From Pseudaquabacterium pictum (GTDB taxonomy: Bacteria; Pseudomonadota; Gammaproteobacteria; Burkholderiales; Burkholderiaceae_C), in assembly GCF_005403045.1 (NCBI RefSeq), contig NZ_BJCL01000020.1, forward strand, positions 1 through 64,000: 64,000 bases of DNA, read 5' to 3'. Each line of letters begins with the position of its first letter. Position 1 is the stretch's first letter. Positions 8,207-17,427 of the stretch are shown here, one piece after another. The notes beneath the pieces were generated by a model. That model was not told where the DNA came from, ran no database searches, and saw only the letters and a list, made by a program, of their open reading frames with translations. The translations under genes and the position numbers were made by a program.

Positions 8207-9694
8207 ATGAACGCCCGTGATCCCCACCTGCCGCTGCAGCCCGACGAGGCCAGCGCGCTGGGCAGCTTTTCCCGCCAACGCTGGGACGAGGCCATCGTCC
8301 CGGCGCTGACCGACTACATCGCCATCCCGGCCAAGAGCCCGATGTTCGATGCCGACTGGGCGGCCCATGGCCACATCGAGCGGGTGGTGCGCGATGCCGC
8401 GCAGTGGGTGGAGGGCCGCAAGGTGCCCGGCCTCGCCCTGGAGGTGGTGCGCATCCCCGGCCGCACGCCGGTGATCTTCTTCGAGATCGCCGGCACCAAG
8501 CCCGGCGCCAATGACGCGGGTGCCGACACCGTGGTGGCCTACGGCCACCTCGACAAGCAGCCCGAGTTCACCGGCTGGCGCAACGACCTGGGCCCGTGGA
8601 CGCCCAAGTACGTCGATGGCCTGCTGTACGGCCGCGGCGGCGCCGACGACGGCTATGCCGTCTACGCCACCATCACCGCGGTCGAGGCGCTGAAGGCCCA
8701 GAACCTGCCGCACCCGCGCATCGTCGGCCTGATCGAGACCTGCGAGGAAAGCGGCTCGCACGACCTGCCGGCCTACCTGGACGTGCTGCGGCCCCGCCTG
8801 GGCAACGTCAGCCTGGTGGTGTGCCTGGACTCGGGCGCCGGCAACTACGACCAGCTCTGGCTCACCACCAGCCTGCGCGGCATGGTCTCGGGCGTGCTGA
8901 AGGTGGAGATCCTCACCGAGGGCGTGCACTCGGGCGACAGCTCGGGCGTGGTGCCCAGCAGCTTCCGCATCCTGCGCAACGTGCTCGACCGGCTGGAGGA
9001 TTCGGCCACCGGCCGGCTGCTGCCGGAGTTCTTCCACTGCGCCATCCCGGCCGACCGCGTCGCCCAGGTGCAGGACGCTGCCAAGATCCTGGGCGACCAG
9101 GCCTGGAAGACCTTCCCCTGGGCCTGCGGTGCCGACGGCACGGCCACGCTGCCCACCACCACCGATCCGGCCGAGGCCCTGCTGAACCGCCACTGGCGGC
9201 CCACGCTGTCGGTCACTGGCGTTGACGGTTTCCCGGAGATGAAGAGTGCCGGCAACGTGCTGCGGCCCCACACCGCCTTCAAGCTCAGCCTGCGGCTGCC
9301 GCCACTGGTGGATGGCAACGAGGCTTCGGTGAAGCTCAAGGCGCTGCTGGAAGACAACGCGCCCTACAACGCCAAGGTCACCTTCCATCCCGACGGCCGC
9401 GCCGGTGCGCTGGGCGCCAACGGCTGGAACGCGCCCAGCCTGGCGCCCTGGCTGGAATCGGCGCTGGACACGGCGTCGCGCGCGCAGTTCGGCGCGCCGG
9501 TGGCCTACATCGGCCAGGGCGGCACCATCCCGCTGATGAGCATGCTGCAGCAGGGCTTCCCGCGGGCGCAGATGATGGTCTGCGGCGTGCTGGGCCCCAA
9601 GAGCAACGCCCACGGGCCCAACGAGTTCCTGCATGTGCCGTATGCGCAGAAGCTCACCGCGGCGGTGGCCCAGGTGATCGCCGCGCATCCCTGA
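8207..9694 (+). CDS. M20-family metallopeptidase
   Basis: A 495-residue dizinc peptidase. Zinc ligands appear in order: YGHLDKQPEF (His, with the catalytic Asp), GRGGADDGYAVY (bridging Asp), IETCEESGS (catalytic Glu pair), VCLDSGAGNYDQLW (Asp) and AHGPNEFLHVP (final His). The lid domain has GVHSGDSSGVVPSSFR, as in the carnosinase-like CNDP group. AAGGAG at 8195-8200 fixes the start at 8207. It probably hydrolyses dipeptides in the cytoplasm, as there is no signal peptide. A palindromic terminator follows. Confidence 0.92.
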   Translation: MNARDPHLPLQPDEASALGSFSRQRWDEAIVPALTDYIAIPAKSPMFDADWAAHGHIERVVRDAAQWVEGRKVPGLALEVVRIPGRTPVIFFEIAGTKPGANDAGADTVVAYGHLDKQPEFTGWRNDLGPWTPKYVDGLLYGRGGADDGYAVYATITAVEALKAQNLPHPRIVGLIETCEESGSHDLPAYLDVLRPRLGNVSLVVCLDSGAGNYDQLWLTTSLRGMVSGVLKVEILTEGVHSGDSSGVVPSSFRILRNVLDRLEDSATGRLLPEFFHCAIPADRVAQVQDAAKILGDQAWKTFPWACGADGTATLPTTTDPAEALLNRHWRPTLSVTGVDGFPEMKSAGNVLRPHTAFKLSLRLPPLVDGNEASVKLKALLEDNAPYNAKVTFHPDGRAGALGANGWNAPSLAPWLESALDTASRAQFGAPVAYIGQGGTIPLMSMLQQGFPRAQMMVCGVLGPKSNAHGPNEFLHVPYAQKLTAAVAQVIAAHP

Positions 9695-9718
9695 TCGGCA
9701 GGCGCCGCCAGAAACACC

Positions 9719-9740
9719 AACGGGCCCCGCGGGGCCCGTT
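9719..9740. terminator. Palindromic terminator between convergent genes
   Basis: AACGGGCCCCGCGGGGCCCGTT is a perfect 22-base palindrome between the peptidase and the converging DUF4148 gene. It lacks a long T run, so efficiency is uncertain. Confidence 0.6.
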
Positions 9741-9774
9741 GTCATGCCTGGCCCTTGCGGGCCTGGGTGCTCGC

Positions 9775-10116
9775 TCAGCGCGCGGCCTGCGACAGGCGCA
9801 CCGGGGCGGCCGGCGTGTAGCCGTAGACCTCGGCATTGATCGCCTTGATCTCGCCGCTGCCGATGGCCTGCAGCGTGGCAGCCTTGATCTCGGCGCGCAG
9901 GGCGCTGGAGCGCACCGGCTCCATGTAGCCGGCCGACCAGGCCTTGGTCAGGCCCGACTGGCGGGCGGCGGTCAGTTCGGCGCTCACGTCGGCACGGCTC
10001 TTGGTGCTCTGCGCGCTCTGCAGCCAGGTGTCGGGCGTGGCTTCCTGGGCGAAGGCGGCGCTGGCGCCCAGCAGGGCGATGGCGGCGGCGGCGATGCGTT
10101 GGCGGGTGGTGGTCAT
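9775..10116 (-). CDS. DUF4148 periplasmic protein, copy 1
   Basis: A 113-residue protein with signal peptide MTTTRQRIAAAAIALLGASAAFA cleaved before QEATPDTW. The mature part carries the DUF4148 core, with the block AARQSGLTKAWSAGYMEPVR shared identically with two other genes in this window (10160-10501 and 23397-23738). The family is restricted largely to Burkholderiales and has no assigned function. It lies 43 bases downstream of copy 2 and probably shares its transcript. Mature size is about 90 residues with no cysteines. Confidence 0.88.
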   Translation of the reverse strand: MTTTRQRIAAAAIALLGASAAFAQEATPDTWLQSAQSTKSRADVSAELTAARQSGLTKAWSAGYMEPVRSSALRAEIKAATLQAIGSGEIKAINAEVYGYTPAAPVRLSQAAR

Positions 10117-10159
10117 GGTGGTGTCCTGTGGATGGGTTGGATGCGGTGGGGCTGTCGGC

Positions 10160-10501
10160 TTACTTGGCGGCCAGGGTCGGGGCGGCGGCCGGCGTGAAGC
10201 TGTAGACCTCGGCGTTGATGGCCTTCAGTTCGCCGCTGGCGATGGCCTGCAGCGTGCTGGCCTGGACCGTGGCGCGCAGGGCGCTGGTGCGCACCGGCTC
10301 CATGTAGCCGGCCGACCAGGCCTTGGTCAGGCCCGACTGGCGGGCGGCGACGAGCTCGGCGCTCACGTCGGCGCGGCTCTTGGTGCTCTGCACCTGCAGC
10401 CAGGTGTCGGGGGTGGCTTCCTGGGCGAAGGCTGCGCCGGCGCTGAGCAGCGATGCAGCGGTGACAGCGGCGACGGCGAGGAGTTGGCGGGTGTGGGTCA
10501 T
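10160..10501 (-). CDS. DUF4148 periplasmic protein, copy 2
   Basis: A second 113-residue DUF4148 gene in tandem with copy 1. Signal peptide MTHTRQLLAVAAVTAASLLSAGAAFA, then QEATPDTWLQ and the shared core; the C terminus reads INAEVYSFTPAAAP. It is first in the unit and divergent from a LysR-type regulator 241 bases away, which is a plausible controller. Copies 1 and 2 are nearly identical at DNA level in the centre, which indicates recent duplication or gene conversion. Function unknown. Confidence 0.88.
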   Translation of the reverse strand: MTHTRQLLAVAAVTAASLLSAGAAFAQEATPDTWLQVQSTKSRADVSAELVAARQSGLTKAWSAGYMEPVRTSALRATVQASTLQAIASGELKAINAEVYSFTPAAAPTLAAK

Positions 10502-10742
10502 GATGATTTCCAGTGGTTGCGTTGAACGAAAGCCGGAGCGTCGGGGCCCGTCAGGGCGGCGGTTCTGTCCGGTCTCGGTGAGTCGCTTGGTGTGTTCCGG
10601 CTCATCGATGGGGTGAACTGTAGAGATCAACCCTGATGGGAAAAACCAGCAGATCCGCAATGGTTCGTTGCTGATTTGGGAATAATCGCCTTTCAGAACC
10701 CAGATTACCGAAAGATTACAACTTTGTAATCCATAATCAGCC
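10502..10742. promoter_or_regulatory. AT-richer divergent regulatory region with palindrome ATTACAACTTTGTAAT
   Basis: The 241 bases between DUF4148 copy 2 and the LysR gene are distinctly AT-rich in their right half. At 10715-10730 lies a perfect palindrome with 7-bp arms (ATTACAA-CT-TTGTAAT), ending 12 bases before the regulator's ATG. It contains T-N11-A (10716 to 10728), the LysR-type core, so autoregulation is likely. The same shape also resembles CopR/CusR-type boxes. Confidence 0.55.
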
Positions 10743-11738
10743 ATGGACCAATTGCGTGCAATGCGGGTGCTGGCCAAGGTGGCCGACGAGGGCAGCTTTG
10801 CCGGTGCCGCCCGGGTGCTGGACATGGCGCCGGCCGTGGTGACGCGGGTGATCGCCGAGCTGGAAGAGCACCTGGGCGCGCGGCTGATGAACCGCACCAC
10901 CCGGCGGCTGAGCTTCACCGAGGCCGGTGACGACTACCTGCAGCGGGTGCGCCAGATCCTGGCCGATGTGGACGAGGCCGCGGTGCGGGTGGCCAATGCC
11001 GTCGGCGAGCCGCGCGGCCATCTGCGGGTGCTGCTGCCGCCCGCGCTGGCGGTGCACCAGGTGGTGAAGAACCTGGCCGCCTTCCGCCGCCTGTATCCGC
11101 AGGTGACGGTGGAACTGCACTCGCCCGGCCCGGTGGAGACCATGGACGACAGCTTCGACCTGACCATCGTGGCCTCGCGCCGGCCGCTGGAAGGCGACTT
11201 CATCGCCCGCCGACTGGCCCGCACCGAAGTGGTGATGTGCGCCTCGCCCGAGTACCTGGACGCCCGCGGCCGCCCCAGCCACCCCAGCGAGCTGGTGCAC
11301 CACGACACCCTGCTGCCACCGATCAGCGACCTGCAGCGCGGCATCACCTTCCAGGCCGGCGGCAACGGGCCCGATGACGCCCCGGCCGAGTCGGTCACCC
11401 TGGTGCCCAGCCGGTCGGTGCTGTCGTCCACCCACATCGACACCACCTATGCCGGTGCGCTGCACGGCCTGGGCATCGCCGGCCTGCCGTCCTTCGTGCT
11501 GGAGGATGCGTTGCTGGAGAACGCGCTGGAGCGGGTGCTGCCGATGTGGCGGCTGTTCTCCATCACCATCTGGGCGGCCATGCCCAGCCGCAAGCACCTG
11601 CCGGCGCGCACCCGGGTGTTCCTCGATTTCCTGATCGACCTGTTCGGCGGCGAGGACAAGGACCCCTGGCTCACTGCCGCCGGCTGCGAGACGCGGCCCT
11701 GGGCCGGGCCGCCGCCGGCCGGGCCGTCAGCGCAGTGA
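10743..11738 (+). CDS. LysR-family transcriptional regulator
   Basis: A 331-residue LTTR. The N-terminal winged helix-turn-helix is MDQLRAMRVLAKVADEGSFAGAARVLDMAPAVVTRVIAELEEHLGARLMNRTTRRLSFTEAG (quoted by its ends: MDQLRAMRV to LSFTEAG), followed by the linker helix and a periplasmic-binding-like effector domain from about residue 90. It is divergent from the tandem DUF4148 genes. The C terminus overlaps the converging amgK stop by 12 bases. The effector is not predictable; the group usually controls neighbouring genes. Confidence 0.92.
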   Translation: MDQLRAMRVLAKVADEGSFAGAARVLDMAPAVVTRVIAELEEHLGARLMNRTTRRLSFTEAGDDYLQRVRQILADVDEAAVRVANAVGEPRGHLRVLLPPALAVHQVVKNLAAFRRLYPQVTVELHSPGPVETMDDSFDLTIVASRRPLEGDFIARRLARTEVVMCASPEYLDARGRPSHPSELVHHDTLLPPISDLQRGITFQAGGNGPDDAPAESVTLVPSRSVLSSTHIDTTYAGALHGLGIAGLPSFVLEDALLENALERVLPMWRLFSITIWAAMPSRKHLPARTRVFLDFLIDLFGGEDKDPWLTAAGCETRPWAGPPPAGPSAQ

Positions 11739-12824
11739 GAAGGCGGTGGTGGTCAGCGCGCCGGTCATCGGCTCGATCAGCCCGACCAGCGGCTTGAGCT
11801 CGCGGTAGCGCAGCGCCACCTTGGTGGCATAGGCGAAGAAACGCGGCAGGTCGGCCGCATAGGCCGGCTTGCCGTCGCGGTGCTTCAGGCGGCAGAAGAT
11901 GCCCAGCACCTTCAGGTGGCGCTGCAGGCCCATCCATTCCAGCGCGCGCCAGCATTCGCCGAAGTCGGTGGCGAAGTCATGCTCGCCGAACAGGCCGGCC
12001 GCACGCGCCTGCTGCCACCAGCGGGCGGCCCAGTCGATCTCCTGCGCCTCGTCCCAGCTGTGGAAGGCGTCGCGCAGCAGCGAGGCGATGTCGTAGGTGA
12101 TGGGCCCGACCACCGCATCCTGGAAGTCCAGGATGCCGGGATTGGGCGTGGCGATCATCAGGTTGCGCGGCATCCAGTCGCGGTGCACCACCACCGTGGG
12201 CTGGGCCAGGGCGCTGGCCACCAGGGTGTCGCACAGCCTGTCCCAGGTGGCCTGCTGGGTGGCCGTCCAGGTGATGCCGTGTTCGCGCTGCACGCACCAG
12301 TCGGGGAACAGCGCCAGCTCGCGGCGCAGCAGCGCGTCGTCGTAGGCCGGCAGGCCGGTGCCGTCCATGTGGCGCTGCCAGTGCACCAGGGCAGTCACGG
12401 CCTCGCGCATCAGTTGGTCGGCCTGGTCCGGTGCGGCGGCCTGCAGCGTGGGCAGGTAAAGCTGGCGGCCCAGGTCGGCCAGCAGCACGAAGCCCTGGTC
12501 CGCGTCGCTGGCCAGCACCGCCGGCGCATGCAGACCCGCGGCGGCGATGCGGCCGGCGATGTCGATGAACGGGCGCACGTCTTCCTGCGGTGGCGGCGCG
12601 TCCATCACGATGCGGCTGCTGCCGTCGGCTGCCTGCACCCGCAGGTAGCGGCGGAAGCTGGCATCGGCCGAGGCCGGCGCCAGGCTGTCGGCCTGCAGGC
12701 CCAGTTGCGCCGCCAGCGGCGTGAACCAGCGCCAGAACGCTGCCTCGCGCTGGGCATCGGGCCAGGCCACGCCGGTGGCGGCGGGCGGCTGGTGGGACGA
12801 GGACGCGGGCAGGGCAGACGACAT
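11727..12824 (-). CDS. amgK: AmgK-type N-acetylmuramate/N-acetylglucosamine kinase
   Basis: A 365-residue aminoglycoside-phosphotransferase-fold kinase. The catalytic loop is VVHRDWMPRNLM (about residue 220) and the metal motif is GILDFQDAVVGPITYD. AmgK phosphorylates the anomeric carbon of MurNAc/GlcNAc in the anhydro-recycling route, and its gene is commonly beside lptD in Proteobacteria, as here; the usual partner murU is not in the window. The start codon lies only about three bases from the predicted transcript start, so the mRNA may be nearly leaderless, or the true start may be internal. Confidence 0.88.
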   Translation of the reverse strand: MSSALPASSSHQPPAATGVAWPDAQREAAFWRWFTPLAAQLGLQADSLAPASADASFRRYLRVQAADGSSRIVMDAPPPQEDVRPFIDIAGRIAAAGLHAPAVLASDADQGFVLLADLGRQLYLPTLQAAAPDQADQLMREAVTALVHWQRHMDGTGLPAYDDALLRRELALFPDWCVQREHGITWTATQQATWDRLCDTLVASALAQPTVVVHRDWMPRNLMIATPNPGILDFQDAVVGPITYDIASLLRDAFHSWDEAQEIDWAARWWQQARAAGLFGEHDFATDFGECWRALEWMGLQRHLKVLGIFCRLKHRDGKPAYAADLPRFFAYATKVALRYRELKPLVGLIEPMTGALTTTAFSLR

Positions 12825-12839
12825 AATCGAACGATTCTA
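12822..12839. promoter_or_regulatory. Overlapping divergent -10 boxes of amgK and lptD
   Basis: CATAAT (12822-12827) is a plus-strand -10 candidate for lptD; on the minus strand 12839-12834 reads TAGAAT, a -10 for amgK. The intervening AATCGAACGATT is a near-palindrome. The 12-mer CGAACGATTCTA directly after the -10 recurs identically in the fur/bamE promoter. Confidence 0.5.
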
Positions 12840-12935
12840 CGAACCGCCGGCGCAGCGCCTGGGGCACGGGCCCCGGCGACTGGCCGGTGTCGCGGTGGCG
12901 CCAGCCGGCCGGCCATCCTGTCTTCCCGCCCTGCC

Positions 12936-15272
12936 GTGCACCCTGTCCGCGCCGCCTCCACCGCCGTCTCCTGCCCCCGCCGCCTCGCGCTGATTCCGCT
13001 GGCCGCGGCGCTGCTGTGCCAGTCCGTCTGGGCGGCCGAGCCGGCGCCGCTGCAGCCCAGCACTTCGCTGGCGCCGGCGGCCGGCAGCGCGGCATCGCGT
13101 CAGCGGCCGATGATCCTGCTGGCCGACGAGGTCAAGGTGCGGCCCGACCTGGACGCGGTGGCCGAGGGCGCGGTGGAGTTCCGCCGCGCCGGCGTGCTGA
13201 TCAAGGCCGACCGGCTGCGCTACGACAGCGCCAGCGACACCGCGCTGGCCAAGGGCAAGGTCTTCATCGGCCGTGACGGCGTGCGCTACACCGGCACCGA
13301 GCTGCAGCTGCAGGTGCAGCGCTTCGAGGGTTTCTTCCTGCAGCCCGAGTTCGAGTTCGACCGCGTCGGCGCCGGCGGCCGTGCCGACCGCATCGATTTC
13401 CTCGACAGCGAGCGCTCGCGCGCCTACAACGCCATCTACTCCAGCTGCCCGCGCGATGGTGGCGGTGAACCCGACTGGCTGCTGCGCACCGACCGCGTCA
13501 AGCTCGACTTCGAGGCCAACGAGGGCGTGGCCGAGGGCGCGGTGCTGCAGTTCCTGGGCGTGCCCATCCTCGGCCTGCCGGTGCTGAGCTTTCCGCTGAC
13601 CGACGACCGCAAGAGCGGCTGGCTGCCGCCCACCATCGGGCTGGACAGCCGCAGCGGCTTCGAGCTGGGCGTGCCGTACTACTGGAACATCGCGCCCAAC
13701 CGCGACGCCACCTTCACCCCCACCGTGCTCACCCGCCGCGGCCTGGCGCTGGACAGCGAGTTCCGCTACCTCGAGCCGCGCCACAACGGCCGCCTGCGCC
13801 TGCACCTGCTGCCCGACGACCGCACCGTCAGCAGCACCCGCTTCGGCTGGGAGATCGACAACGCCGGCTGGCTGGGCCGCTCCACCCGGTACCGCGCCAG
13901 GCTGCTGCGGGTGTCGGACGACAGCTACTGGAAGGACTTCCCGGCCATCGTGCCGTCCACCTCGCCGCGCCTGCTGGGGCAGGACGTGCAGCTGCAGCGC
14001 GAACTGACCACCGCGCTGGGCCCGCTGCAGGCCTATGCCCGGGTGCAGCACTGGCAGGTGCTGCAGACCGGCACCGGCAGCGACCTGATCGTGGCGCCCT
14101 ACCAGCGCAGCCCGCAGCTGGGCCTGCGGCTGGCACCGGTGCTGCCCGCCGGGCTGCGCGCCTCGCTGGAAACCGAGGTCAACCACTTCACCCGCACCAC
14201 CGGCACGGCCGACCGCAACGTGCCCACCGGCTGGCGCTGGCATGTGCTGGGCCAGCTGAGCCGGCCGTTCACCTGGCCCGGCGCCTGGCTGACGCCGCGG
14301 CTCACCCTCAACGCCGCCAGCTACAGCTTCGAGTCCCCCGGCCAGCCGCGGCAGCGTGATTCGCGGGTGATTCCGACCACCAGCGTCGATGCCGGCATGG
14401 TGTTCGAGCGCGACAGCCACTGGTTCGGCCGCGCCCAGCGGCAGACGCTGGAGCCGCGCCTGCTCTACGTCAACACGCCGTTCCGCGACCAGGCCGGCCT
14501 GCCGAACTTCGATGCCGCCGAGCGCGACTTCAACGCGGTGTCGATCTACGCCGAGAACGCCTTCTCCGGCATCGACCGCGTCAGCGACGCGCACCAGGTC
14601 ACCGCCGGCGTCACCACCCGGCTGGTCGATGCGGCCACCGGCGCCGAAACCCTGCGCCTGGGCCTGGCCCAGCGCATCCGTTTCCGCGACCAGCGGGTGG
14701 TGCTGTCGGGCGACGTGCTGTCGCAGCGCTTTTCCGATGTGCTGGTCGAGGGCAGCAGTTCGGTCTTCAACCCCTGGAAGCTGGATGCCGCGCTGCAGTA
14801 CAACCCCGACAACCAGCGCGTGGTGCGCTCGATCATCGGCGTGCGCTACCAGCCCGGGCCGTTCCGCACCCTGTCGGCCGGCTACCGGCTGGCGCGTGGC
14901 CTGTCCGAGCAGGTCGAGCTGGGCTGGCAATGGCCGCTGTGGAAGGGCCAGGCCACGCCGGTGGGCGCGTCCGGTGGCTGCGGCGGCACGCTGTATGTCG
15001 TGGGCCGGCTCAACTACAGCCTGCGCGACCGCCGCATGACCGATTCACTGGTCGGCGCCGAGTACGACACCGGCTGCTGGATCGCCCGCATCGTCTCCGA
15101 ACGGCTGTCCACCGGCCGCGCCGAGGCCACCACCCGGCTGATGCTGCAGCTGGAGCTGGTCGGCCTGTCGCGCCTGGGTTCCAACCCGCTGCAGGCCTTG
15201 AAGGACAATGTCCCTGGCTACCGGCTGCTGCGCGAGCCGCGAAGCACCCCGTTCTCCAATCCCGAGCCATGA
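12936..15272 (+). CDS. lptD: LPS-assembly outer-membrane protein LptD
   Basis: A 778-residue protein from the GTG at 12936. Signal peptide HPVRAASTAVSCPRRLAL... ends QSVWA; an OstA/LptA-like jellyroll follows (ILLADEVKVRPDLDAVAEG to about residue 180), then the LptD beta-barrel to the C terminus. Cysteines near residues 170 (YSSCPRD), 681 (GGCGG) and 713 (DTGCW) fit the inter-domain disulfide pattern of LptD. LptD with lipoprotein LptE (34612-35118 here) inserts LPS at the outer leaflet. It overlaps surA by four bases, which links LptD with a chaperone for its own folding. No ATG starts the signal peptide, hence the GTG choice. Confidence 0.93.
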   Translation: MHPVRAASTAVSCPRRLALIPLAAALLCQSVWAAEPAPLQPSTSLAPAAGSAASRQRPMILLADEVKVRPDLDAVAEGAVEFRRAGVLIKADRLRYDSASDTALAKGKVFIGRDGVRYTGTELQLQVQRFEGFFLQPEFEFDRVGAGGRADRIDFLDSERSRAYNAIYSSCPRDGGGEPDWLLRTDRVKLDFEANEGVAEGAVLQFLGVPILGLPVLSFPLTDDRKSGWLPPTIGLDSRSGFELGVPYYWNIAPNRDATFTPTVLTRRGLALDSEFRYLEPRHNGRLRLHLLPDDRTVSSTRFGWEIDNAGWLGRSTRYRARLLRVSDDSYWKDFPAIVPSTSPRLLGQDVQLQRELTTALGPLQAYARVQHWQVLQTGTGSDLIVAPYQRSPQLGLRLAPVLPAGLRASLETEVNHFTRTTGTADRNVPTGWRWHVLGQLSRPFTWPGAWLTPRLTLNAASYSFESPGQPRQRDSRVIPTTSVDAGMVFERDSHWFGRAQRQTLEPRLLYVNTPFRDQAGLPNFDAAERDFNAVSIYAENAFSGIDRVSDAHQVTAGVTTRLVDAATGAETLRLGLAQRIRFRDQRVVLSGDVLSQRFSDVLVEGSSSVFNPWKLDAALQYNPDNQRVVRSIIGVRYQPGPFRTLSAGYRLARGLSEQVELGWQWPLWKGQATPVGASGGCGGTLYVVGRLNYSLRDRRMTDSLVGAEYDTGCWIARIVSERLSTGRAEATTRLMLQLELVGLSRLGSNPLQALKDNVPGYRLLREPRSTPFSNPEP

Positions 15273-16612
15273 CCCACACACCACCTCCTTCCGGCATCTC
15301 CGGCCGGCGCACCGCCGCCTGGGCCCTGGCCGTGCTGCTGGCCTGCAGCAGCGTGCAGGCGCAAACGGCAGGTGGCCGGGCGGCCAGCCGCCCTGGCGAC
15401 TTCATCGTCGCGGTGGTCAACACCGAGCTGGTCACCGCGGTGGAGCTGCAGCAGCGGCTGGACCGGATCAAGGCCGACGCCCGCCGCGACAACACCCGTC
15501 TGCCCGACGACGACAGCCTGCGCCAGCAGGTGCTGGACGCGCTGATCGACGAACGGGTGCAGATCACCCATGCGCGGGAGAGCGGCCAGCGGGTGGACGA
15601 TGGCGACATCGACCGCGCCATCGCCAACATCGCGGCGCAGAACCAGCTCACCGTGCTGCAGCTGCGCGACCGCCTGCGCGCCGACGGCATGGACCTGCCG
15701 CGCTTCCGCAGCAACCTGCGCGACCAGATCCTGGTCGAGCGGGTGCGCGAGCGCGAGGTCAACCAGCGCATCCGCATCACCGATGCCGACATCGACCAGG
15801 CCCTGGCTGCACGCCAGGCCCAGGCCGCCGTCGGCGACGAGCTGAACCTGGCGCAGATCCTGGTGACCGTGCCCGAAGGTGCGGCGGCCGACGTCGTGGC
15901 CCAGCGCCAGGCCCGTGCCGAGCAGGCCCTGGCCCGGCTGCGTGCCGGCGAGGATTTCTCCAAGGTCGCCCGTGAACTCAGCGAAGACGCCAACCGCGAG
16001 GCCGGCGGCGAGCTCGGCATGCGGCCGGCCGACCGCCTGCCGGACCTGTTCGTCTCCGCCACCAAGGGCGTGGCGGTGGGGCAGATCACGCCGCAGCCGG
16101 TGCGCAGCGCCGCCGGCTTCCACATCCTGAAGGTGATCGACCGCCAGGGCGACGACCCCTACAAGGTCACCCAGACCCGCGCCCGCCACATCCTGATGCG
16201 CGCCGCCGATGCCGCCCAGGCCGCCCAGGTGGCGCGCCGGCTGGAGACACTGCGCGCGCAGATCGAGCGCGGCGAGCGCAAGTTCGACGATGTCGCCCGC
16301 GAGGTGTCCGAGGACGGCAGCGCTGCCGGCGGTGGCGACCTGGGCTGGGCCTCGCCCGGCAACTTCGTGCCCGAGTTCGAGGAGGCGATGAACCGCCTGT
16401 CGCCGGGCGGCATCTCGCCGCCGGTGGGTTCGCGCTTCGGCGTGCACCTGATCCAGGTCCTGGAACGGCGCAGCGCCACGCTCGACCCCAAGGAAGTGCG
16501 CGAGCAGGCCCGAGCGCGGCTGCGCGAATCCAAGTTCGAGAGCACCTACCTGGAATGGGCCAAGGAGCTGCGCCTGCGCGCCTACGTCGAGATGCGCGAG
16601 CCGCCGGTGTGA
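15269..16612 (+). CDS. surA: Periplasmic chaperone and peptidyl-prolyl isomerase SurA
   Basis: A 447-residue protein with signal peptide ending SSVQAQ, the SurA N-terminal domain ([22 protein letters not shown]), and two parvulin (PPIC) domains, about residues 185-290 ([13 protein letters not shown]) and 300-405 ([29 protein letters not shown]). SurA escorts beta-barrel proteins, including LptD, to the BAM complex. ATGA overlaps with lptD upstream and a GTGA overlap with rsmA downstream show one operon with translational coupling. Confidence 0.94.
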   Translation: MTHTPPPSGISGRRTAAWALAVLLACSSVQAQTAGGRAASRPGDFIVAVVNTELVTAVELQQRLDRIKADARRDNTRLPDDDSLRQQVLDALIDERVQITHARESGQRVDDGDIDRAIANIAAQNQLTVLQLRDRLRADGMDLPRFRSNLRDQILVERVREREVNQRIRITDADIDQALAARQAQAAVGDELNLAQILVTVPEGAAADVVAQRQARAEQALARLRAGEDFSKVARELSEDANREAGGELGMRPADRLPDLFVSATKGVAVGQITPQPVRSAAGFHILKVIDRQGDDPYKVTQTRARHILMRAADAAQAAQVARRLETLRAQIERGERKFDDVAREVSEDGSAAGGGDLGWASPGNFVPEFEEAMNRLSPGGISPPVGSRFGVHLIQVLERRSATLDPKEVREQARARLRESKFESTYLEWAKELRLRAYVEMREPPV

Positions 16613-17379
16613 GCCAGCACATCGCCCGCAAGCGCTTCGGCCAGCATTTCCTGGTCGACGCGGTGGTGATCGACCAGATCGTGCGGGCCATCGCGCCCAA
16701 GCCGGGCCAGCCGCTGGTGGAGATCGGGCCCGGGCTGGGCGCCATGACCCAGCCGCTGCTGGAGCGCTGTGGCGCGCTGACTGTCGTCGAGCTCGACCGT
16801 GACCTGGCGGTGCGCTGGCGCCAACGCCCGGGCGTCACCGTGGTCGAGGCCGATGTGCTGCAGGTCGATTTCGCTGCGCTGGCGGATGCCGCCGGTGCAC
16901 CGCTGCGGGTGGTCGGCAACCTGCCCTACAACATCTCCACACCGATCCTGTTCCACCTGCTGGCGGTGGCGCCGCGGGTGGTCGACCAGGTCTTCATGCT
17001 GCAGAAGGAGGTGGTCGACCGCATGGCCGCCAGCCCCGGCGGCAAGGATTACGGCCGCCTCAGCGTGATGCTGCAGTGGCGCTACCGCATCGACGCGCTG
17101 TTCGACGTGTCGCCCGAGGCTTTCGACCCGCCGCCGCGGGTGGTGTCGGCCATCGTGCGCATGGTGCCATTGGCCACGCCGCCGCAATTGGACGAAGCCC
17201 GCCTGTCGGCCCTGGTGACGGTGGCCTTCTCGCAGCGCCGCAAGCTGCTGCGCCACACCCTGGGCCGCTGGCTGGACGAGCAGGGCTTCGCCGGCAGCTT
17301 CGACACCCAGCGCCGCGCCGAGGAGGTGCCGGTGGCCGAGTACGTGGCATTGGCGCAGGCCGTCAGCGTGTCGCCATGA
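16609..17379 (+). CDS. rsmA: 16S rRNA (adenine1518-N6/adenine1519-N6)-dimethyltransferase RsmA
   Basis: A 256-residue KsgA-family methyltransferase: [12 protein letters not shown] at the N terminus, motif [13 protein letters not shown], and motif [12 protein letters not shown], the adenine-N6 signature. It dimethylates two adenines near the 3' end of 16S rRNA. The GTG start at 16609 overlaps the surA stop and begins [11 protein letters not shown] as in relatives; no ATG is available there. The link of surA with rsmA (and often pdxA) is conserved in Proteobacteria. Confidence 0.94.
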   Translation: MSQHIARKRFGQHFLVDAVVIDQIVRAIAPKPGQPLVEIGPGLGAMTQPLLERCGALTVVELDRDLAVRWRQRPGVTVVEADVLQVDFAALADAAGAPLRVVGNLPYNISTPILFHLLAVAPRVVDQVFMLQKEVVDRMAASPGGKDYGRLSVMLQWRYRIDALFDVSPEAFDPPPRVVSAIVRMVPLATPPQLDEARLSALVTVAFSQRRKLLRHTLGRWLDEQGFAGSFDTQRRAEEVPVAEYVALAQAVSVSP

Positions 17380-17383
17380 GAAA

Positions 17384-17401
17384 GGCGGCCCGCAGGCCGC
17401 C
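17384..17401 (+). terminator. Stem-loop after rsmA
   Basis: GGCGGCC-CGCA-GGCCGCC directly follows the rsmA stop. A 7-bp GC stem with no T run makes it a weak or Rho-assisted terminator. Confidence 0.5.
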
Positions 17402-17427
17402 GATCAAACCAAGTGGGCGCCGCGGAA

